DNA of 42,193 bases, from contig JAFSDI010000037.1 of assembly GCA_017436325.1 (NCBI GenBank), positions 1-42,193 of the forward strand, read 5' to 3'. Position 1 is the first letter of the stretch, and each line of letters begins with the position of its first letter. The notes under the pieces were generated by a model, which saw nothing but the letters and a program-made list of their open reading frames with translations, had not been told where the DNA came from and made no database searches. This stretch comes from Alphaproteobacteria bacterium (GTDB taxonomy: Bacteria > Pseudomonadota > Alphaproteobacteria > Rs-D84). Both the position numbers and the translations under genes were made by a program. Positions 15,140-22,700 of this stretch are shown here, one piece after another.

Positions 15140-15721
15140 ATGAAACGGCTGGCCAACCCGAAATGGGCGCTTTTATTGGAAAATATATCACGAGAAGAAC
15201 GTGGCGACATATTTATGGCGGTTTTGAAATATCCCGACATGGAATGTTCAAGCGCTGTGTGGCCATTTATAAAAGCCGAATTAGATGAAGACGATATTAA
15301 GTATAGAGCCAAATGTGAACGGCTGGCCGCAAACAGATTGGCACGTTGGGGCGAACAGAATTCATCAGATATTAAACAGACATTATCAGATATCAGACAG
15401 AAATCAGATGCAATAGCAAATAGCAAGTACAGTACAAACACAATAAAACAAAGCAAGGAAATACATACTCATACTAATGATTTGCTTCAAAAATTAGCAA
15501 CCTCTTTCAGTCCATTGCGCGAGCATAAATATCATATAGACAACGAATTTTCACTGTCAAAAATCATTGAACGAAACCCAAAGTTGTTTCCAATATTCAA
15601 CGAATTTACACCGGAACAACTGGAACGCGGGCAAATATCATTGAAATGCAAATGTATGGGGCAAGATAAAACAATGGCACAAATCATAGGATGGATAAGG
15701 AATGAAGGAAATTTTACATAA
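15140..15721 (+). CDS. DUF6291-like phage replication-associated protein
   Basis: 193 residues. The first 75 residues (LLENISREERGDIFMAVLKY, a PFIKAELDEDDIKYRAKCER stretch and NRLARWG) resemble the DUF6291 domain, found in front of DnaD-like or primosome-like domains of phage replication proteins. A low-complexity linker follows (SKYSTNTIKQSKEIHTHT), then a short C-terminal domain with KCMGQDKTMAQIIGWIRN. I infer a role in replication initiation of the element. ATG 15140 with GGAAACG upstream. Confidence 0.5.
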   Translation: MKRLANPKWALLLENISREERGDIFMAVLKYPDMECSSAVWPFIKAELDEDDIKYRAKCERLAANRLARWGEQNSSDIKQTLSDIRQKSDAIANSKYSTNTIKQSKEIHTHTNDLLQKLATSFSPLREHKYHIDNEFSLSKIIERNPKLFPIFNEFTPEQLERGQISLKCKCMGQDKTMAQIIGWIRNEGNFT

Positions 15722-15834
15722 AAACATAATAGGTTCTGTGACGACATTTCGCATTGAGGGTAACGGCGACCCCGACACTTGCCCAGCGACAGAAATAAAA
15801 AAACGGTGAACGGCGAACACTAAAAGGGGTAACA

Positions 15835-16314
15835 ATGTTATTATCTAGAAGAGAATATGCCGCACATCGCGGTGTCGCGGTATCCGCGGTCCAAAAAGCC
15901 ATTGAAACAGGACGAATAACACTAATAGACGGGAAAATAGACCCCGAAAAGGCGGATAAAGAATGGGCAGAGAACACTAATCCAGCCTATAACACCCCGC
16001 GCACAAATGACAGTTCTTCAAATTCTTATCAAAGAAGCAAAGCAATGAAGTCGACATACGATGCAATGCTGAAAAAACTGGAATACGAAGAACGTGCAGG
16101 AAAGCTAATACCATTAGCACAAGCACAATCTGAGGCTTTTGCAGCAGCCCGATTTTCAAGGGATCAATTACTGATGATTCCGCGACGTGTTGCTCCGCGA
16201 CTTATCGAACAAACAAACATTTCCGACATTGAGTATATCTTGACCCAAGAAATTACAGAGGCGTTAAGAAATTTATGCAACATATTACAAGGAAACAAAG
16301 GAGAACAAAAATGA
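15835..16314 (+). CDS. Terminase small subunit-like protein (Nu1-type)
   Basis: 159 residues. The start LLSRREYAAHRGVAVSAVQK is the winged helix-turn-helix of phage terminase small subunits ('elements of external origin' family in Alphaproteobacteria). GRITLIDGKIDPEKADKEW, a long helix with KKLEYEERAGKLIPLAQA, and FAAARFSRDQLLMIPRRVAP continue the family pattern. These proteins recognise the packaging site and recruit the large subunit. No large subunit, portal or capsid gene is in the element, as in phage satellites that redirect a helper's packaging (inference). The ribosome binding site is AAGGGG; the stop overlaps the next start (ATGA). Confidence 0.72.
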   Translation: MLLSRREYAAHRGVAVSAVQKAIETGRITLIDGKIDPEKADKEWAENTNPAYNTPRTNDSSSNSYQRSKAMKSTYDAMLKKLEYEERAGKLIPLAQAQSEAFAAARFSRDQLLMIPRRVAPRLIEQTNISDIEYILTQEITEALRNLCNILQGNKGEQK

Positions 16315-16541
16315 CACAAAACACAAAAACTGAAATCAAAACTGCATGGGATAAAACAGTTGCATTTTTAATAGAAAAATCAGACACAGTATCTGAAAAT
16401 ATCGCATTGGAAATAATAGGAAAACCCAAAGATGAAATACATGCAATTTTAAGTCGCGCAATGACAGAATTCTGGGACATGGGCGAGCAATATTTCATAC
16501 AAGAAATCCGCAAAAGCCAGCAAAAAATACAAGAGTCTTGA
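16311..16541 (+). CDS. Small hypothetical protein (76 aa)
   Basis: Starts at ATG 16311 with the ribosome binding site AAAGGAG and a 4-base overlap with the terminase small subunit gene, so it is translationally coupled. It is helical and soluble (TAWDKTVAFLIEKSDT, then MTEFWDMGEQYFIQEIRKS). No family recognised. The coupling suggests a partner in packaging or in satellite control. Confidence 0.6.
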   Translation: MTQNTKTEIKTAWDKTVAFLIEKSDTVSENIALEIIGKPKDEIHAILSRAMTEFWDMGEQYFIQEIRKSQQKIQES

Positions 16542-16604
16542 TAGTCTTATTCAGTGGACTTGTGCGCTTTTATTATCAATGTTGTGTGTAACAAAGGACA
16601 ACAT

Positions 16605-17816
16605 ATGCGGGCACTTAAATGTCAAAAGTTAGTTTTAACAACAGGATTTCTGAACAAACTGAAATCCGACATTGATTTGCAAATAACAGATGCAGCACTG
16701 CCAGGGCTACAATGCCGGTATTCGGCCGCATCTGGACGCAAAGTGTTCTATTTGGGATATCGCGTTCGCGGTTCATATCAACAAAAGCATATGAGATTGG
16801 GCACATTGGCGGAATTTAGCTTAAATGAGATTCGCGCACGTGCGATACAAACCAAACAAGATATCGCCAACGGTCTGGACCCGCAATCAGAACAGCGCAT
16901 ACGCATAAAGCAAAACGAAATGGCCGCAGCACGACGCAAACAAGTCCGTGAACTAACCCCAATATTTATGGAAAAACATTGTCGCGAAAACAATCGGGAA
17001 AACACCTATCGCTCAAACGAAACATTGATGCGCCTGTATATAATCCCATATCTTGGCGATAAATACATTGCGGATATTGACCTGCGCACAATCCAGGATA
17101 TGTACGATAAAATCAAAAACACAAAAACTATTGCAGTTGGATTGCATGTTATGCGGTTATTATCGACCTTTCTAAATTGGTGTGAAAAATACAATTATCG
17201 CACAATAAATTCAAATCCGTGCCATTTGGTTCAAAAGGCAAAATCCCCAAAGATGAACCATACGATTCTAGATATTGATGGTTATAAACGTTTGTTTACT
17301 GCGCTGGATGAGGCATTTTGCGCTGGGAAACATGCACCGCAAGCCATCCTGGCTATTAAAACACTTGCGCTGACAGGCTGTCGCAGCAGCGAAATAACAA
17401 GCCTGGAACTGGACGAATTAGACCTAGAAAACGGGTATCTACGTTTAAATAAACGCAAAACAGATGCATTTAATGTACCGCTGGGCGATCCGGCAATAGA
17501 AGTTATAAAACAGGCATTGAGAATTTGTAAAAGCAAACAGTATGTATTTCATTCACCAATCGACCATACGCGCCCATTGACAGATTTGCGTAAAGCGTTC
17601 TGGTGGGCATTGGATCGTGCCAAATTACCACGGATGCGTATACACGACCTGCGCCATTCTTTTGCAACACTGGCCACCAGCATGGGCGAAGATATACGAA
17701 TATTAAAAGACGTATTGGGACACACAAAAATCACCACAACTGAAATATACGCACACGCATCAAGTATTGCCGCACGTCGCACCGCCAACAATGTCGCCAG
17801 CATGATAACAGGATAA
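16605..17816 (+). CDS. P4-type tyrosine integrase of the element
   Basis: 403 residues from ATG 16605 (AAAGGA upstream); the frame is open earlier but that part has no family match. The N-terminus (QITDAALPGLQCRYSAASGR, GYRVRGSYQQKHMRLGTLAE) is a DUF4102-type arm-binding domain. A SAM-like core-binding domain follows, then the catalytic domain with R260 (TGCRSSEI), H347 and R350 (HDLRHSFAT), GHTKITTTEIYAH and nucleophile Y382. It is the best candidate for the enzyme that recombined at the tRNA-Arg anticodon loop. It sits 1.5 kb from the right attachment site and transcribes toward it. Confidence 0.9.
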   Translation: MRALKCQKLVLTTGFLNKLKSDIDLQITDAALPGLQCRYSAASGRKVFYLGYRVRGSYQQKHMRLGTLAEFSLNEIRARAIQTKQDIANGLDPQSEQRIRIKQNEMAAARRKQVRELTPIFMEKHCRENNRENTYRSNETLMRLYIIPYLGDKYIADIDLRTIQDMYDKIKNTKTIAVGLHVMRLLSTFLNWCEKYNYRTINSNPCHLVQKAKSPKMNHTILDIDGYKRLFTALDEAFCAGKHAPQAILAIKTLALTGCRSSEITSLELDELDLENGYLRLNKRKTDAFNVPLGDPAIEVIKQALRICKSKQYVFHSPIDHTRPLTDLRKAFWWALDRAKLPRMRIHDLRHSFATLATSMGEDIRILKDVLGHTKITTTEIYAHASSIAARRTANNVASMITG

Positions 17817-17839
17817 ATTGGTAAGAGAGTTACGTTTAG

Positions 17840-18304
17840 TTATAATTCAGTTACCGGTTTACTATAATTATCCAACGCCCAGTCGTTAATCTCATCAAGA
17901 ATGGTACGAACATGTAGTTTTGACATTTCAATCCTCTGAGCGACCATTTCTTCCGGTGTCAAATCTTTGATTCGTGCTAAACCACAATACAGGCGTTTGA
18001 TATCATTAAGATTCAAACGGTTCCCAGTTTCTGATCTCACATCAAACAATGTATAATTGGTCAATTTACAGCAATCAATATACCTATCTTGATCTAGCCA
18101 AGGGTAATCTCGCTGATACAAGACAATTAGGTATCTTTCATATCTTTTATAATATTCAACATTCTTTCCAAGAATAAATACAAACTTATCGGAAACAACA
18201 ACACAATAGTGTGATTCTTGCTTATCGGGTTGACTCTGCGGGGCCACCAACTTAGTGTCCTTTACTATAACATCACCAACTGTAAGCACGCTACCAATAC
18301 TCAT
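17840..18304 (-). CDS. Putative PanT-type toxin
   Basis: 154 residues. The N-terminal half (GSVLTVGDVIVKDTKLVA, HYCVVVSDKFVFILGKN, a DYPWLDQDRYIDC segment and LTNYTLFDVR) is beta-rich and recalls PemK/MazF-like SH3-fold growth inhibitors. The C-terminal half is helical (LTPEEMVAQRIEMSKLHVRT). No strong family match, but it lies 1 base after the Panacea-domain gene on the same strand, the usual order of PanA-PanT modules. It converges on the integrase gene with a gap of about 23 bases. Confidence 0.5.
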   Translation of the reverse strand: MSIGSVLTVGDVIVKDTKLVAPQSQPDKQESHYCVVVSDKFVFILGKNVEYYKRYERYLIVLYQRDYPWLDQDRYIDCCKLTNYTLFDVRSETGNRLNLNDIKRLYCGLARIKDLTPEEMVAQRIEMSKLHVRTILDEINDWALDNYSKPVTEL

Positions 18305-18305
18305 A

Positions 18306-18821
18306 TTAAAACACTATGCTGGGACCAAACGAAGCCAAATAACTATAAAACTGGTTGTCTTCACCACCATCCAACAAAGCTTCTGCAGGCACAACATCCA
18401 ACCCTTTTTCTTTTACATCTGACCAAAATGGTTCTGAATGGTTTAAATTTTCTACTTCCTGTGGCGATTTATCTTTATATATTGCAATAGCATCATTCAG
18501 AGCAATCATATCTGTTCCTGACAACATATCGTAATCAGGCTCTCCCTTTGCTTCAAGCTCTTCATTATTGTTGAAAAAATCGTCACCTATACCCCAAGTG
18601 GCCATCACAATATCTTTAGCATATTTTGGTGTTGTTCCATGTGTTTCAACAAGCAAAACATCACCAGCTACGGGCCTCCCGTATCCATTCAAGTGTATTA
18701 TATCAGCCTTCGATAATATTTTCATTATATTATACGGATGACGTTCACCATGTGCCATAATATACAATATGGCATTATAAATCTTCTGTCTGTCAACCGT
18801 AAATGTTATTCTTGTCGTCAT
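18306..18821 (-). CDS. Panacea-domain (DUF4065/SocA-like) antitoxin
   Basis: 171 residues from ATG 18821, with AAGGG upstream; the longer in-frame extension to 18923 has no ribosome binding site. IYNAILYIMAHG, then ILSKADIIHLNGYGRPVAGD and VLLVETHGTTPKYAKDIV match the Panacea domain (kLLyLaDrlhl.kyGrpitGd pattern). Panacea proteins neutralise a wide range of toxins by direct binding. It is the first gene of a two-gene operon with the putative toxin. Located between the integrase and the replacement tRNA, the pair would stabilise the element. Confidence 0.78.
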   Translation of the reverse strand: MTTRITFTVDRQKIYNAILYIMAHGERHPYNIMKILSKADIIHLNGYGRPVAGDVLLVETHGTTPKYAKDIVMATWGIGDDFFNNNEELEAKGEPDYDMLSGTDMIALNDAIAIYKDKSPQEVENLNHSEPFWSDVKEKGLDVVPAEALLDGGEDNQFYSYLASFGPSIVF

Positions 18822-18986
18822 AACAATAGCCCTTGTCATCAAAAGTGTTGCACAGCAAACGGGGGTTGTCAAGCAATGATAAAAAAATAAACTCTCCCTT
18901 CCTTGCCCGTAATTATACCACAAATTGACACAAAAATCAATAGCATTTTATGCTTAACAATTCATTTTAGCACATGGTTTGAACTT

Positions 18987-19014
18987 AAAAAGCCCCGAAT
19001 ATTCAGGGCTTTTA
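18987..19014 (-). terminator. Terminator of the element-borne tRNA-Arg
   Basis: On the minus strand AAAAGCCCTGAATATTCGGG and CTTTTTAAG form a hairpin of AGCCCtGA/TCgGGGCT type with flanking A and T runs, directly after the tRNA 3' end. It could act in both directions. Confidence 0.75.
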
Positions 19015-19018
19015 GATC

Positions 19019-19095
19019 TGGCGTGCCCAGCAGGATTCGAACCTGCAACCTATTGCTTAGAAGGCAATTGCTCTATCCAGTTGAGCCATGGGCAC
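19019..19095 (-). tRNA. tRNA-Arg(TCT), complete, carried by the element
   Basis: 77 nt with encoded CCA. Acceptor GTGCCCA/TGGGCAC, D arm GCTC/GAGC, anticodon arm ATTGC-CTTCTAA-GCAAT with anticodon TCT, T arm TGCAG-GTTCGAA-TCCTGC-type and discriminator G. All stems pair. It decodes AGA/AGG. It lies inside the element, 204 bases from the interrupted host tRNA half, and replaces its function. Its anticodon arm reads GCCTTCTAAGC where the attachment core is GATTTCTAATC, so it is not a good target for the same integrase. Confidence 0.93.
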
Positions 19096-19149
19096 TTAAC
19101 TGTTTTTAAGGAATTCGGCGCATCACGCGTCCAATTCCTGTGTAACATT

Positions 19150-19174
19150 CTATGTAGCAAATATGTAACATTTT
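19150..19174 (+). repeat. 25-bp direct repeat, right copy (probable integrase arm site)
   Basis: Identical to 1662-1686. A further TGTAACATT lies just upstream at 19141-19149, giving clustered copies of the same motif. It lies 125 bases inside the right attachment core. Confidence 0.6.
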
Positions 19175-19202
19175 ACATCCATTTGCGTACATTTCAATCA
19201 AT

Positions 19203-19222
19203 CTGTATCCAGTTTTATACAG
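19203..19222. repeat. Inverted repeat CTGTAT/ATACAG near the right end
   Basis: 6-bp arms with an 8-base spacer, between the direct repeat and the attachment core. Possible excisionase or integrase binding site; no other evidence. Confidence 0.35.
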
Positions 19223-19299
19223 AATTGATTTTCGCGCACATCCGCACAAATCAGGCGTTTATGCATTCAGATCCAAATCTATCCATAAAAATTACGGAT

Positions 19300-19340
19300 G
19301 ATTAGAAATCTGATGCTCTATCCAGCTGAGCTAAGGGCGC
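19300..19340 (-). pseudogene. 5' half of host tRNA-Arg(TCT) with right attachment core (19300-19310)
   Basis: On the minus strand: acceptor GCGCCCT, TA, D arm GCTC-AGCTGGATA-GAGC, then TCAGA and the anticodon loop, ending in the core GATTTCTAATC. Beyond the core the sequence (ATCCGTAATTT) is element DNA that cannot complete the tRNA. With 1542-1577 it makes exactly 77 nt. The host promoter remains upstream of this half, so a useless tRNA fragment may still be transcribed. Confidence 0.85.
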
Positions 19341-19446
19341 ATACCACCATATTCTATACTAAATTTTCAAAAATTCAAGCCCGAACAATCAAAAGATTTA
19401 AAATAATACTTTACATAATGCACTACTTTTTACTACGATTTTAACT

Positions 19447-19680
19447 GAACCAATGAAAAACTTGGTTCGGGGCTGTCGAAAGCCTTACACAACCGGTGCG
19501 TAAGCATCGTTATATTTCATATTTCGGTGCATTCGCACCGCATAAATATGTTATTTCCCCGAACTTTTTAGTCGGGGAGCTGTGAGTGCATACAATACGA
19601 CTTGTTTCGAAAGACTCACAGAATCACTGTTGTGTTGATTTTCGAACTCCCCGACCGTCATGTTTTTCAGACGGTTTTAT
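19447..19680 (+). ncRNA. Structured leader RNA, copy A (upstream of the 2126-aa secreted protein)
   Basis: A promoter TTTACA-18-TACGAT (19410-19439) would start the RNA near 19447. The 5' domain can form GAACCAA/TTGGTTC (19447-19468) or, instead, GTTCGGGG with CCCCGAAC (19557-19564), and contains hairpins GGTGC-GTAA-GCATC and CGGTGC-ATTC-GCACCG. The 3' domain has P1 GTCGGGGAG (19571-19579) with CTCCCCGAC (19647-19655), P2 CTGTGAGT/ACTCACAG enclosing ATACAATACG and CGAAAG, and P3 AATCA/TGATT. The terminator ACCGTC/GACGGT with TTTTATT ends at 19680, 8 bases before the ribosome binding site. Fully shared architecture with the other two copies. Confidence 0.75.
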
Positions 19681-19701
19681 TACACACAGGGAGTAACACA
19701 T

Positions 19702-22700
19702 ATGAACAATATATTTAAACTATTATTAATTGTTCTACCTATCACCGTTATTGCAAATGAAACAGAAATAACAGACAAACTTTCTGTTATGCAGGAACGT
19801 GGCATAGAAAATGCAACAAACCCTGAAATCCTTGACGCATACAACAAATTAAAAGAAGCCATAACCCTTCGTAAAAACCTGCAAACTGAATATTTATCCG
19901 CCCTGTCTAACAACGCATCTGCAATACAAAAAAACGAACAACGAATCGAAAACAAAGTGCTTGGCTCTACTGGTATTGGTGCAATTGGTATTGGCGCAAT
20001 GAAATTAGCCTCAGGAATAAATGAACAACAGCTTGACAATGCCGCAGAAGCCCAGATGCGCGCGTACTTATCCACAACTTTTTGTTCTTATAACAACAAT
20101 CAAAAATTTTCTGTTGGCGATACAAATATCACCCTGCCCACAATAAATCTAAATGATTTAAAAAGTGAATACATTAAATTAGCTAATGATTTAAAAGAAC
20201 GTAAAACAATACTGGGACTAAAAACAGGCATTGAATCACAAGAAATTCTTGACAGTGCAACTGCTGGTCTTTATGACGACATATCAACCGGCAAATCCGA
20301 CGGTGCATTCACTTCCTTATCTGCGGCGCTAATATCACCAACAGGAACTGATGCAATCGAATGGAATGCACAAAAAGACAAAATATCAGAAAAAATTAAA
20401 ACCGGTGCAATTGTTGCTGGGGCTGGCGCGGTTGCCAGCATTGCTGGAAACATAATAATAAACAAAGACGCCCCAAAAGAAAGAAGCAGCGAAATCACAC
20501 GCGAATACGAAGATAACATCGCAAACATCGACCAGGAAATCAGCGAACAGCAATCAGAACTAGACAAACTGATTACCGAAAATGAAAATATAATTGACGA
20601 TTACAACCAAGAATTACAACAACACATCGATTTTGTCGAAACCATAACAGAATCAGACTGCATTGAACAATTTCGCGAATATATTGACTATATCAATTCA
20701 CTAAGTCTTATAACAAATTCGTATGCAGACACATCTTCACTTGAAATTCCATATGACCTAGAAGCACAACAAACGGCATATACAAAATGCGTTACACAGC
20801 AACAAATACAAGAATGTAACAACACCGCAAATTACAAATGGGTCTATGGTGAATGCATCCCGAACAAACCACACTCAATAATCAACGATACAGACCCCTC
20901 AATCGACGCCCCAAGAATCGAAGAAAAAACAGCAAGCGAACATCAACAAGAACAAACCGAAGAAGAACCACAAATTCCTGCTTGTCCCGCCACCGGCAAT
21001 GGGTTAAGCTCAATTAACGAATACAGTAAACTGGGCGATTTTTGTAAATCAGACATTATTTCCGAAGGCTACATTGCAAAAAAAAATGGTACTTGCACCT
21101 GCGTTGCAACCGGATGTATTATATCGCACGAGGTAAAAAATGGGCAATGTATCGAAAAACCAAAAACCAATGAAGACCAAACAATATACACAGAAAAATA
21201 CATCGATGAAAACGGTTTCTGCCTTCCTGTAACGCTTGTAAATGTTTGGGTAAAAGAGCCAAACAAAACAATACAACAAAGTGACATAAGCGAACACTTT
21301 AACCAACAATGTGACAGACATGCAGAAATACATAACTGCAAACGAACCGACTTTAATACCAGTCGCACATTGACAAACGACAACGAATTCTTAGAAGTTG
21401 AATGGACGTGTAACGCAACATCCGATGACTATATGGCAGCCAAAGAACGCATCAATGAAAAATACTCTAACCTTAAATATCAAAATTTCTGCACAACTAA
21501 AAACATCAAAAAAAATCAAATGAACACATTAACAAGTGGCGCGAAGGCATCCTGTATAACTTTTTTTGATGAATATAGCATACCAGACTATGAAACACAG
21601 TTGGTGCTGGCACAAACCTATATGAAGCAAAAAGTTTCTGCAGAAGAACAATTCTATTCTACTACAAATGCCTGCCAAACTGCTGATAAACGCACCAACC
21701 GCACCGATGGTCGTACAGGACAATATCTGAACTGCAATACACTGGACGACAAATCAAGATTTACATTTTCTTTTTTGAATACCCCCAATCAACAAAATAA
21801 AAAAGAAAAAACCAGTCCTGACACACTTATGCAAGCTTTATGCGATATATTTAACGTAAAATACGGAAAACAACAAAACAAAAATCCGTATTGTAATTAT
21901 TCTTATAACAAAAAAGTCAGCACAAAGGATGAAATTTGCAATAAAATTGACTACGTTGTACAAAATTTTGGTTATCGCGCCAATATTGTGCCTGGTACAG
22001 GTTGTGTTCTTGACCCCAGTGGTGGCCTGGCTGGCGAAAAAGCTAAACAAACGGGTATGAAATCAGACCAAAAAATTAAAGATAACAAACTTAGAACATT
22101 TTATGACCTTGATAACTACATGTTCTCGAACATATCTACAAATATGAACGAATGGCTATATAACCAAATGCACATAATTGTTCAAAAAGAGATGCACAAC
22201 AAAGGCCATAGAGATGAATTGGTTGAGTTTAAATGCGATCCAACCAAAGCCTTTGTAATGGATAGCAGAAACGTATTAACATGCACCGCAAACGGTCACG
22301 AAATAGATTTTGTTTTCAAACAACTTGGTGGCACCAGCAAACGGCGCGCCAACGCATCCCAAGAAGGGCTGACATGTATATTCGGGCAAAACGGAAAATA
22401 TGACGGCGAACACTGCTGGGGATTAACCAAAGAAAAATGTACCCAACTAGATTACGACATAAAACAATCTGCAGGTTCTGAATGTCCATCATGTGGTGCA
22501 GAATGGAATGATACAGACTTTGCACCTGATGGGGCTTGCGTACTTACGAAATCAACCAAAGTTAAAAAGACCGATCGTGGTGTTGAAATTGGTGTCGGCG
22601 TTACCTTAACCGTCGGTTCAGCGGTTTTGACATTTTTTTCTGGTGGCGCAACGTATGAATTACTTGTATTCACTGCGGCTGAAACCACCGGATTAATCTG

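Larger units (their letters stand above)
1578..19310. mobile_element. 17.7-kb satellite-like integrative element in tRNA-Arg(TCT)
   Basis: The element is bounded by the 11-bp core in the two halves of one tRNA gene, and a 25-bp direct repeat lies inside each end (1662-1686 and 19150-19174). It has a P4-type integrase near the right end, an AlpA-like regulator, a DUF6291-like replication-associated protein, and a terminase small subunit with no large subunit, portal or capsid genes. That is the profile of a phage satellite or degenerate prophage rather than a phage. It also carries a complete replacement tRNA-Arg(TCT), a PanAT-like pair and a methyltransferase/helicase operon. The serine and tyrosine recombinases at 11.4-13.4 kb suggest it may be composite. 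Base composition varies sharply along it; 13.4-14.2 kb is much richer in GC. Confidence 0.82.

Noticed and set aside
14881-15456. 191-residue minus-strand frame
   Set aside because: Antisense of the AlpA-like and DUF6291-like genes; no family features or ribosome binding site.
18979-19305. 108-residue frame across the element-borne tRNA
   Set aside because: Translation of the tRNA-Arg complement (the typical PAGFEPATY shadow peptide), not a gene; the same applies to the first part of the frame at 40319.
19447-19680. Resemblance of GGGG...TTCGAA-TCCCCGACCG to an FMN riboswitch or a tRNA-like T arm
   Set aside because: The other conserved FMN riboswitch segments are absent, and P1 closes a three-way junction rather than a cloverleaf; copy C lacks the TTCGAA stretch.
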